Shown here in pieces: positions 57,108-64,000 of a stretch of DNA of 64,000 nucleotides (positions are counted from its first letter, which is position 1; each line of letters opens with the position of its first letter). The position numbers were made by a program, and so were the translations under genes. The DNA is taken from positions 4,624,580 through 4,688,579 of the forward strand of contig NC_087063.1 of NCBI RefSeq assembly GCF_963678635.1. Direction: 5' to 3'. This DNA is from Symsagittifera roscoffensis (lineage: Eukaryota > Xenacoelomorpha > Acoela > Convolutidae). The notes beneath the pieces were generated by a model. That model was not told the DNA's origin, did no database searches, and saw only the letters and a list, made by a program, of their open reading frames with translations.

Positions 57108-59087
57108 GTGCTCAGAGCGCGAATGAGCAACACGGTACTCTTTGGAAAAGTGAAAGATGCCGAGCTGATAGTGTACAAATTCAGGGGGCAAATGCAATGT
57201 AGAATGGGAGGCAAGCGAGAGGGCCCCATCGAAACGTATCCCAAGTTTTGGAACTTGAACCCATTGACGACAGACGGACGAGAGATTTTGAGGATTCCTG
57301 CTTGGAAGGAATGCTTTGCGCTGGTCAAGAGGGAGCTGGAGGCCATAATGGAGAAAGAGATCCTCCCAGCCACCATGCCTGAGTACCCGATAGTCAGGAG
57401 GATGACCTTGGGAATGAACAGCCCCTTGGTAGTTCCCTCCATAATGGCGAGGATGACGACGGAGGAAATGCAGAAGTATTTCACTGATGGCTGGGACCCC
57501 CTGTTCATCGGCTACACGGCGGCGGTCTACTTCCATACTAGCGAGGCGAAGGTAAATTCGTGGACGACGCAAGCGAAAAAGATGAGAGGTTCGCAGCCCC
57601 CCGGATATGAGGTGCGAAAGGTCTTGAGAGCTCTTGAGCAGGAGGGACTTGAGAACATGCTACCCATATGGGATGATGGCAGGATGATCATGATGGAGGG
57701 GCACGTCGCATTGGTGGACGACATGAAATTTGCAACGAGAAAATACAGGGCACCCTATGGCTTAGAACAGGTGGAAGTGAGACAGGAGGGAAAAAAACTA
57801 GATGCAGCAGGTCAACTGCACGTAGCCCTGACGGAGTACAAGAAATTGGACCCTACGACACCATCACCACTGTCAGTGGACACGCCTGGAGACAAGAGGA
57901 GTGGACCCGTCGAGGACCGGTTTAAGAAAATTCTCGAGAGAAGGAGACATGAGTCAGAAGAAGAAAGTATGGATGAAACTCTCAGTGAAGCCGGTGAAGA
58001 CATGGAAGTGGGGAATACGCCTGAACCAGGGCCATCAGGGGAGGAGCTCACCACTCAAGAGCTGTTGAAAGACTTGAACGAGGAGAATTGGGCAGATACT
58101 GCCACCCCACCTCTGAATCCGTCCCCCCGGAAGAATCTGGAATTGCCATTGGCAAATGAGACCTTCAATATGGGGATGATACTCTTGAGCTCGGAGGAAA
58201 GGGAAAAGAACACTTTCGAAGGGAACAAGGACATGTTCCTGGGGTCCCTGAAGGACGATGCTTGGCAGGAGTTCTTGGAAGAATTCAATCTAGAAGTGGG
58301 CAGCGAGACGACGTTGGACAAATTAAAGGAGGAACTGTGGGACACAGTCGTGAGATTTGGAGAACCGCTTATGATAGGAACGGGCCTGGATGAGAAGGCG
58401 AGAAAAGAGCTGCTGAGCAAGCTGGTAGAGCTGAGGAATTCACGATCGAAGACTAGAGAAGAAAAATGTGAGGACAGCTCTACTCTGAAACAAAAAACTG
58501 TAGATAAAATAGTTGATGATATAAAAAGGGATAAGGTTGGGACTAGTAATATGATTAAAAGTACTAATATCCTTAAGGCTCGAGCAGGGGGGAGGCAAGA
58601 GTTGGAAGGATTGGGGGTAGACAGAGAGGTCGAATCAGTGATGATAGCCACAACACCCTCAAGCAGAGATGTGAAGACCCGCAAGAGGAAGAGAGAAGTG
58701 GAGGGATTGGGTAGTCCTTCAGTGGATGCTGTTTCGGAAGGAAACTTGAGAGAGACGGCGCCCATGGTTTTGGCTCGATGCAAGACGGCGGCATACAAGA
58801 GCAGCTCGGAGCTCAGAAGACCACTTGAAGTAGAGAGGGAAATAGAGGTTTCCACCAGTTCGACATCGGAGGAAGACTTCAAGCCTCAGAAGATAAACGT
58901 AAAGAGAGGTTCAACGAACGGACAGACATGGGAAGTGGATGTAGGCAAAGAATGGATCTCGAAGGCACACCAGGCCACGGGCAAGCAAGTGACGAGTGAT
59001 CCATTGGAGAGGAACAAGACGAGGAACACCTCCCGGACGTGGTGGGTGGCCCTCGAGACATTGAAGGAAATGGAGGACAGTGCTTGA
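57108..59087 (+). CDS. ORF5: unrecognised, charged C-terminus
   Basis: In the same frame as ORF4, separated only by TAG (57102-57104). 659 codons if read from 57108. The first ATG is at 57123. The N-terminal ~235 residues look globular, with Met- and Trp-containing helices and 'FTDGWDPLFIGYTAAVYF'. The rest is acidic or Lys-rich and probably disordered (Ser/Glu-rich at ~285-330, basic 'KTRKRKREVEG' near 530). I recognise no family. It may be translated with ORF4 by readthrough of the amber codon or as a separate protein. Confidence 0.65.
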   Translation: MLRARMSNTVLFGKVKDAELIVYKFRGQMQCRMGGKREGPIETYPKFWNLNPLTTDGREILRIPAWKECFALVKRELEAIMEKEILPATMPEYPIVRRMTLGMNSPLVVPSIMARMTTEEMQKYFTDGWDPLFIGYTAAVYFHTSEAKVNSWTTQAKKMRGSQPPGYEVRKVLRALEQEGLENMLPIWDDGRMIMMEGHVALVDDMKFATRKYRAPYGLEQVEVRQEGKKLDAAGQLHVALTEYKKLDPTTPSPLSVDTPGDKRSGPVEDRFKKILERRRHESEEESMDETLSEAGEDMEVGNTPEPGPSGEELTTQELLKDLNEENWADTATPPLNPSPRKNLELPLANETFNMGMILLSSEEREKNTFEGNKDMFLGSLKDDAWQEFLEEFNLEVGSETTLDKLKEELWDTVVRFGEPLMIGTGLDEKARKELLSKLVELRNSRSKTREEKCEDSSTLKQKTVDKIVDDIKRDKVGTSNMIKSTNILKARAGGRQELEGLGVDREVESVMIATTPSSRDVKTRKRKREVEGLGSPSVDAVSEGNLRETAPMVLARCKTAAYKSSSELRRPLEVEREIEVSTSSTSEEDFKPQKINVKRGSTNGQTWEVDVGKEWISKAHQATGKQVTSDPLERNKTRNTSRTWWVALETLKEMEDSA

Positions 59088-61132
59088 AGAAATTGGACAG
59101 TGGAGTAGCTCGCAAGCGACGCAATTGGGCCACCCAGCAAAAGGCCGAGGTTAATAAAATAGAAGTGGCGAATCAGCTGAAGAGGTCCTGGCAGAACTTG
59201 TTGAAGGATCATTTTGAAGAGGCAATGAGGACATCCTCATCAGCACCACCATTAATGGCGAATCCCTTCGTTAGAACTGCAGGACAATTATTGTTCACCT
59301 GGAGTCTGGTGGGAATAGAGTTGGAGACATTGACCTCGTATGATAGACTGAAGTTGGGAAGCAAAAAGCTAGATGTGTATCAAGCATTGATGCAACACGT
59401 GGCTAGGGACAATTCAGGCTTGAGCCTGGCTAGGAGGAAGGATGCCACATGTTTCTTGAGATGGATAATGTCAATGATGTCTGATAGTACCATCTTGGCA
59501 TGCCACCAGAGAGCAAGCGGAAGTAAAACCGTGGAAAAAAGAGTCTCAACGATCATCTTAAACGTGTATCAGAGTACTGGTCTAGAAAAAGAAGATGGTT
59601 CCAGACTGTCCCTAGAGAACCACAGAAAGCTGGACGAGGTACGGAGATTTTATAATAAGAAGTTCGAAGAAGAGCATGATGTTCACCGTAACCTGGCCTC
59701 GTCAGAGCAGTACTCGAGAACCAGCGAGAAGGGGGAATACCAATACGTGTCAGGAGTGATGGGAATAGCCTACCACCCCTTCTTAGACTCAGGAACAGGA
59801 GGCGCTCACAGGAACCACGAGGTGGCGGAGCTACTGAAGTTTTGGACAGAAAGAATATTGGAAATAGAAACGGTAGAGAAAGAGGGACCGAGCCTGGGCC
59901 TGATTCTTGAGAAAACACCAGAGGTGGTAAGCATACCGCGTTCGAACAAGAGAGTTGAAGTGAACTTGGGCGATGGAAATGGCCTGTTAATCACGAACTT
60001 GGGAGTGGTATGGAAGCTATTAAGACCCTCCTGGTGTCCACATCCCCACGCGAGTCTGATCGAGGAAACCACCGAGCGAGTGAGGTTAGCACCTACGGAA
60101 GATGAAGATCTGGCAAAGTTGAGTGTGTTGCACAAGCTAATCTCACCTCAGACGCAGGAGTCAGGCGAAAAGACGAGCAAGCTCGGTTCAGTAAAGAAGA
60201 TGGAGCCGGGTAGCTGTCTGGATTCGACGTGTGGGAACGGAGAGCACACCTGCGATGGACGGTCATGTGTCAGAATACTGTCCTTTCAAAAAGAAGACCT
60301 GGTCACTTGGTTTGAAGACATCACGGAAAGGGAGAAAAGTGAAGTGCAAATAGTAGCGGAGTGTTACGCGAGAACTACGGTGAACATATCAACAGCTCTC
60401 GGATTCTTCTCGAGAATGTGTAGTCTGCAGTCACTGGAAAGACTAGAGTCTGAACACCATTTAGTGACGGCGTTGAGCGTAGAATCATGGCCTGGGGTGT
60501 TGCAGGTGACTCAAAAACACATCCGGAGCTGGAAGGTGGGTCTCGAGGCGGAAATGGGGTTTCCCATGAGCGAAGCTTATGGCCTGCCATTGAACGCAAA
60601 ATCCTTGATAGGGTCAATGATGGCCAACTTGTGCGGAAGCCACTACCCACTGCACATAGCGATGGTGGAAGCATCCAGCCAGAGAGTACTGGTGGACAAG
60701 GCCTTCTCAGTGCCCAAGTGCGTGAGGTTGGCTCGGATATCGCATCACTCGCACAAGTTGTTGAGAAAAATCAGAGGGACAGTACCAAAAGAATTGAGAG
60801 ATGACTTGAGTGAAATCTGGGGAGAAGAACTTTTGAAGTTGGAGAGTGAGAACACAAGCGATCACGAGAGACAAAACGTGATCGGAAAACCTGTGGGAGG
60901 TGCTCCAAACATGGAAGATAATGACACGATGCATGAGAAAATGATAGAGCTTGAGCCTCTCTTGGAAGCCTCGGGGAGCGTAACCTCAGGAGCATTGAGA
61001 TCACCCATGGAGAATGCCCATGCCACTGTTTGGCACAAACGGTGTGGTATCCAGATCACAAGAACCTTTGCCTGGTGTGGGATATGGAAGAAATTCGGTC
61101 AATCGGACTACCGGATCACCGGCAGAAGGTGA
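59039..61132 (+). CDS. ORF6: unrecognised, Cys cluster
   Basis: 697 codons, overlapping the end of ORF5 by 49 nt in the -1 frame. No ATG occurs before about 59224, so it is either entered by a frame change from ORF5 or begins there. It is mostly helical in character with no signal peptide or membrane segment. A compact cysteine group, C393-X4-C398-X5-C404-X4-C409, could bind metal. I recognise no family. The frame is left near 61030, where the coding signal continues one base back as ORF7. Confidence 0.65.
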   Translation: MVGGPRDIEGNGGQCLKKLDSGVARKRRNWATQQKAEVNKIEVANQLKRSWQNLLKDHFEEAMRTSSSAPPLMANPFVRTAGQLLFTWSLVGIELETLTSYDRLKLGSKKLDVYQALMQHVARDNSGLSLARRKDATCFLRWIMSMMSDSTILACHQRASGSKTVEKRVSTIILNVYQSTGLEKEDGSRLSLENHRKLDEVRRFYNKKFEEEHDVHRNLASSEQYSRTSEKGEYQYVSGVMGIAYHPFLDSGTGGAHRNHEVAELLKFWTERILEIETVEKEGPSLGLILEKTPEVVSIPRSNKRVEVNLGDGNGLLITNLGVVWKLLRPSWCPHPHASLIEETTERVRLAPTEDEDLAKLSVLHKLISPQTQESGEKTSKLGSVKKMEPGSCLDSTCGNGEHTCDGRSCVRILSFQKEDLVTWFEDITEREKSEVQIVAECYARTTVNISTALGFFSRMCSLQSLERLESEHHLVTALSVESWPGVLQVTQKHIRSWKVGLEAEMGFPMSEAYGLPLNAKSLIGSMMANLCGSHYPLHIAMVEASSQRVLVDKAFSVPKCVRLARISHHSHKLLRKIRGTVPKELRDDLSEIWGEELLKLESENTSDHERQNVIGKPVGGAPNMEDNDTMHEKMIELEPLLEASGSVTSGALRSPMENAHATVWHKRCGIQITRTFAWCGIWKKFGQSDYRITGRR

Positions 61133-61800
61133 CGCTCTTAGTAGTGAGTACGATGCTGGCTCTGAGATGGATAGAAGAGAATGTGACGAAGTATCGGGAA
61201 GCAACGACGCCAACGGCTGAGTCAATATACGCGATAGACTACAGCAGGAGACTTGAGTTGTTTGAGACTGCGTGCAAAGTATTCGCCATACCGACGGAAG
61301 TCAGACACATATGGAGCCGTTTGAGGTACTTTCCATGGTTTCGGGCGACACTGACGTCTTGGTTGTACATGACAACGAAGGATCACATGAGAAAGCATCA
61401 AAAGGAGTATCGACAGTTCCAGGCCGAGATTGGGCCAGAAGCTTTCAAGAGACCCCTGTTGACCCACCGAAATGCGATCAAGACAGGATGGAAGAGAGTG
61501 GGAAAGATGTCTAGAGACAATACCAAAGCGAGGGAATCGATACTAGAGGAGGACCTGGCGAAGAACGTGAGCTTGAGCCTGCACAACTCCTTTTGTTTGA
61601 ACCGGGAATCTAGGGTGAAGGCACTACCCAACCAGGCAAAGTGGCTGCAGGAGCAAAGAGAATGGCTGCGATCCTACGAACAGCTGAAGGCTTGGGAGGA
61701 AATCGTGATTAGCTCCGATGATGAAGAAGAACTGTTGAGACAGTTTGCCGTATCAAGTACTTCAGGGTGTGGCACCTCCAAGGCGAAGAGTGCGAGATGA
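61030..61800 (+). CDS. ORF7: C-terminal post-pol protein
   Basis: 256 codons in the -1 frame relative to ORF6, overlapping it by 103 nt. It starts at TTG, with the first ATG at 61084. It looks like a continuation of the ORF6 product. The N-terminal part is aromatic-rich ('LRYFPWFRATLTSWLY'), the end is acidic ('SSDDEEELLRQF'). A block 'NVSLSLHNSFCLNRES' near residue 180 recurs, diverged, in the minus-strand relic at 63185-63463, which shows the sequence belongs to a wider family. Function unknown. Confidence 0.65.
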   Translation: MAQTVWYPDHKNLCLVWDMEEIRSIGLPDHRQKVTLLVVSTMLALRWIEENVTKYREATTPTAESIYAIDYSRRLELFETACKVFAIPTEVRHIWSRLRYFPWFRATLTSWLYMTTKDHMRKHQKEYRQFQAEIGPEAFKRPLLTHRNAIKTGWKRVGKMSRDNTKARESILEEDLAKNVSLSLHNSFCLNRESRVKALPNQAKWLQEQREWLRSYEQLKAWEEIVISSDDEEELLRQFAVSSTSGCGTSKAKSAR

Positions 61801-62229
61801 GTGGATGTTTCGAATGGATCTTGAGTCTTGAGAGGGAAGGGGGGCTTGAGTGTGGATCCGGGTGAAACCTGGATTCACAGAAAAAGAAATTTTAACGAAT
61901 CAAATATTGTTATTAATATACTATATTTACTATATAAATCAAGATGCTGCATGACAATTTCCTGATTGAATGGGACAAAAGAAATTTTAAATGATTGGCT
62001 TAAAAAGCAAGAATTCAAGGGTGCAGGTGTGTGCAGATTTTGATTGCTGTTTAGCGATAGTGTGAAAATTTTACATGGCCGTGAATTTTGGGGTGTAGAT
62101 AAGCTTAAGTCTGCTGCGAACTTCTGTAAATGACCACTGGCACTGTACCTTGAGCAACACTTGATTTTCTGGGACTCACTGGCAGACGACAGCACGCGAT
62201 GAGGACATCGATCTCGAGTCCGGGGAGTA
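61801..62229 (+). other. 3' untranslated region and possible polypurine tract
   Basis: G-rich with CTNGAG motifs just after ORF7, then AT-rich around 61890-61940. The last bases before the LTR (62214-62229) include 'ccggggagta', a weak candidate polypurine tract for plus-strand priming. The minus-strand ORF running from here into the LTR is regarded as incidental. Confidence 0.5.
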
Positions 62230-63138
62230 TGTGCCAGTCGGTCATATTTGGAAGTTTGACCTTGAGAGAAGCAAAAAACACTTAATTTTGGGGTGAAATT
62301 TAATTTTTCAAAAATTCGAATGGAGCATGTCATGCACGATTTTCTCGCGATAACTGAAAGTGAAAAAAGAGAAGTCAGAACAATCGAGTGACAATCGCGG
62401 GAAAGTTGCAAGAAAAATCGGTAGGAAATTGCTATTCGCAATTTCCGTCACAGCAATAACCTAGAGTAGAGCTGTCCCATTCGAAACAGAGACAAGAGTA
62501 TTCCCACGAACTGGATTATTGTGACTTGACTGGAGTATTATTCTAAACTGGACTAGAGTGAACCTTCGGTGGAAAGGTGGACCACTTGAGTGTCCCAATG
62601 GTTCACGAGAAATTATAGTCTAGAGTACAAACTTATTCTTGTTGTTAAAACTGACAAACATTAAACTCATTTTAGTTACATTATTTAATTCTTGAGTTGA
62701 TTACCGACTTGATTACTCCCAGTTCTTGAGCGTGCTACAATGTGAGTACTAATTTAAATTTCTAGAGTGTGTTTTATGATTATTATGTTGAGGTAAGGCG
62801 AGTTTTAGGTTGATCCATCTGAAATGGATCAAAGTTCCACTGTCTAATAAAAAGTAACTTAACGGATTGTTCCGACCCGGTTTTTAACGGCGTTCATGTA
62901 TTTTGGGTATCTAGAGACCTAAGTATGGGGACGTTCCTAATTCTAGAGTGGGGGGATATTTTAGTAGTAGCCTTTAAGCTGTAACGGGTCGTAGTCTCAT
63001 GTCACCAACGAACCGAATTGGCTCCGACTGATTTGAGGTAGAAAAACACAAGAGATAGTGTCCCTGACTCTTGAGCCAATGGTTATAGGGCCTATTTTTC
63101 TTAAGCCTCATGTGTGACTGCAGTAGGCGAATGTTACA
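62230..63138 (+). repeat. 3' LTR
   Basis: Aligns to the 5' LTR without gaps. The six differences are one in 'gaaagt(c/g)aaaa', two in 'ggac(ag/ca)cttg' or equivalent, and one each in 'tcc(t/c)aatgg', 'aat(g/a)' beside 'tgaaatg' and 'gtag(a/g)cg'. AATAAA at 62846-62851. Confidence 0.93.
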
Positions 63139-63141
63139 TTC
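63138..63141. repeat. Possible 4-bp target duplication (right)
   Basis: ATTC, partner of 40227-40230. The first A may belong to the LTR end instead. Confidence 0.45.
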
Positions 63142-63184
63142 TTCTAATTTTCTTTCTTTTTGGTTATTGTTTTACGGCCAACTG

Positions 63185-63463
63185 TCAAGGTTTCATCTCC
63201 TCCTCCTGCGACATTGACTCCGCACTTTCAGTCTCTGTGTCTTGCAACACGTCGGCAGCTATTATGACGCTGTTGGAAACAGTCCTCCAACACTTCTGCT
63301 CTTCTACTCTTCGTTTACAACAAGTTAGAGGATCAACGTTAGATTGCCTGTTTCGGCAGAAGCTGTTGTGGAGGCACAACGTCACGTTTCTCTCCAATTC
63401 TTCCTTCAACATCTCTTCTTTCTCCCTTCCGTCACATTCACTTGTCCTAGAAGTTCTCTTCAC
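63185..63463 (-). pseudogene. Relic of an ORF7-like protein
   Basis: Minus-strand frame of 92 codons without an ATG start. The block 'NVTLCLHNSFCRNRQS' matches 'NVSLSLHNSFCLNRES' of ORF7 at 12 of 16 positions. Both are preceded by a Glu/Lys-rich helix of similar length and followed by an acidic tail. The DNA is also similar over this block. This is a remnant of a second, older element with the same 3' gene, in opposite orientation, beside the insertion site. Confidence 0.65.
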
Positions 63464-64000
63464 TGCGGTGTTTACTGTATTCCGATGAGTTACAAAAACT
63501 CGCTTCGTCCTTTGCCTTCATTCTTCTGATGGACTTGTTCAATTTGGATATCTCACAATTCGCTGCCTGACGATCCTCGCAGTACGTGTTTATATACATC
63601 ATTCTTCTCTTTAGTATTGTTGTCACAGGGATGGCATGTTCTAGACTCACGCGTTTCAATATCGCGGAATTTGTTACATGAGCAGTGATTAGTACTTTTA
63701 ATTTTCGCCGATAACACCACATCTCAAAAGCCTTTATGCGGTCTCTGATGGTTTTAGTGATGGCCCATGTCTCCGATCCGTATCTTATAACGCTCTAGAT
63801 AAATACGCGGGGGATTTTTAATTTCGTCTTCAGCCGAAGGTCGCCGCGGAATAGTCCTTTCCGCTCGAAGAGTTTCTCCCTGGCTATGGCAATATGGCAT
63901 TTAACTTCCGTGAGATCTGACAGATCTGAACGAAGATTCACGCCAAGATATTTGAAGAGTTTAACTTCTTCGACTAGACGTCCTCCAAGCTTCAGGTCGA
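63464..64000 (-). pseudogene. LINE reverse-transcriptase C-terminal relic
   Basis: On the minus strand the reading contains 'FKYLGVNLRSD', then 'IRYGSETWAITK' and 'KAFEMWCYRRKLKV', then 'VTNSAILKRVS'. This is the order typical of the C-terminal region of LINE endonuclease-reverse transcriptases. An in-frame TAG (63797-63795) lies where Trp usually precedes 'SV..YGSETW', and the frame decays after 63500. The upstream part is outside the window. The clade was not determined. Confidence 0.75.

Larger units (their letters stand above)
40231..63138 (+). mobile_element. Giant 22.9-kb Ty3/gypsy-type LTR retrotransposon
   Basis: Two ~908-bp direct LTRs bound the element. They align at a constant offset of 21,999 with six mismatches and no gaps. 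Between them lie a long leader, gag-pol in the order capsid, zinc knuckles, protease, RT, RNase H, integrase (the Ty3/gypsy order), a macro-domain-like tail, and five further reading frames filling about 9 kb after pol. The element is more GC-rich than its AT-rich flanks. At 22.9 kb it is several times the usual 5-10 kb. The low LTR divergence points to recent insertion, yet gag-pol is broken in several places. Mobilisation in trans or sequence errors could both explain that. Confidence 0.93.

Noticed and set aside
52912-61800. An envelope glycoprotein among the post-pol genes
   Set aside because: No signal peptide, furin-like site or convincing membrane anchor is visible in ORF3 to ORF7.
61875-62441. 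188-codon minus-strand ORF spanning the 3' UTR and LTR
   Set aside because: Antisense to the element, low complexity, and half of it is LTR sequence also present at the 5' end.
1-64000. CRISPR arrays, rRNA genes, bacterial operons
   Set aside because: No regularly spaced short repeats with unique spacers, no rRNA signature, and the gene structure is eukaryotic.

Overview
The window reads as nuclear DNA of an AT-rich metazoan, most likely an invertebrate. I cannot name the species. A canonical splice donor sits beside a short coding exon at 7.85 kb. LTR, LINE, Merlin and MITE-type elements are all eukaryotic, and there is no operon or ribosome-binding-site structure. Almost everything I can identify is mobile-element DNA; host-gene evidence is limited to one candidate exon and two weak ORFs.

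Layout. 1-13.2 kb: AT-rich sequence with dispersed repeats. These are at least four copies of a hAT-like MITE family, a second MITE, a 1.1-kb element with 28-bp terminal inverted repeats that carries a nested MITE, a dead Merlin/ISXO2-type transposase on the minus strand, and a 0.5-kb dispersed repeat ending in a conserved hairpin. 13.2-36.4 kb: a head-to-tail array of five related 4.1-5.6-kb units. Each carries a decayed minus-strand gag-like N-terminal reading frame, a hairpin and a C-rich minisatellite. 36.4-40.2 kb: an 88-bp duplication and an old 1.15-kb tandem duplication with a conserved hairpin. 40.23-63.14 kb: a complete 22.9-kb Ty3/gypsy-type LTR retrotransposon. 63.14-64 kb: a LINE reverse-transcriptase relic next to a relic resembling the last gene of the giant element, both on the minus strand.

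The giant element is the main find. Its two ~908-bp LTRs differ at only six positions, so the insertion is young. A 2.6-kb leader holds three 70-bp repeats and a ~0.8-kb minisatellite. Gag-pol (coiled-coil gag, capsid-like region, two zinc knuckles, aspartic protease, RT with YVDD, RNase H, integrase with HHCC, DX35E and GPF) is broken by three stops and four single-base frame steps. Downstream of the integrase the same reading frame carries an acidic tail and a C-terminal macro-domain-like region. Then come about 9 kb of post-pol reading frames (called ORF3 to ORF7 here). ORF3 has a clear SGNH/GDSL hydrolase domain after a coiled coil. ORF4 has a second SGNH-like domain with matching S-to-N spacing. 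ORF5, ORF6 and ORF7 are unrecognised. The frames are joined by unusual junctions: a TGATG stop-start overlap, a lone in-frame amber codon and two -1 steps.

Inference: gag-pol supplies particle formation, reverse transcription and integration. The post-pol block sits where an env gene would be, but I see no signal peptide or clear membrane anchor. An esterase-type activity acting on membranes or host lipids, plus an ADP-ribose-related macro domain, are working hypotheses. GDSL-type ORF3 proteins are known from bdelloid rotifer LTR elements, and giant Ty3/gypsy elements are known from planarians. I do not know of the exact combination seen here.
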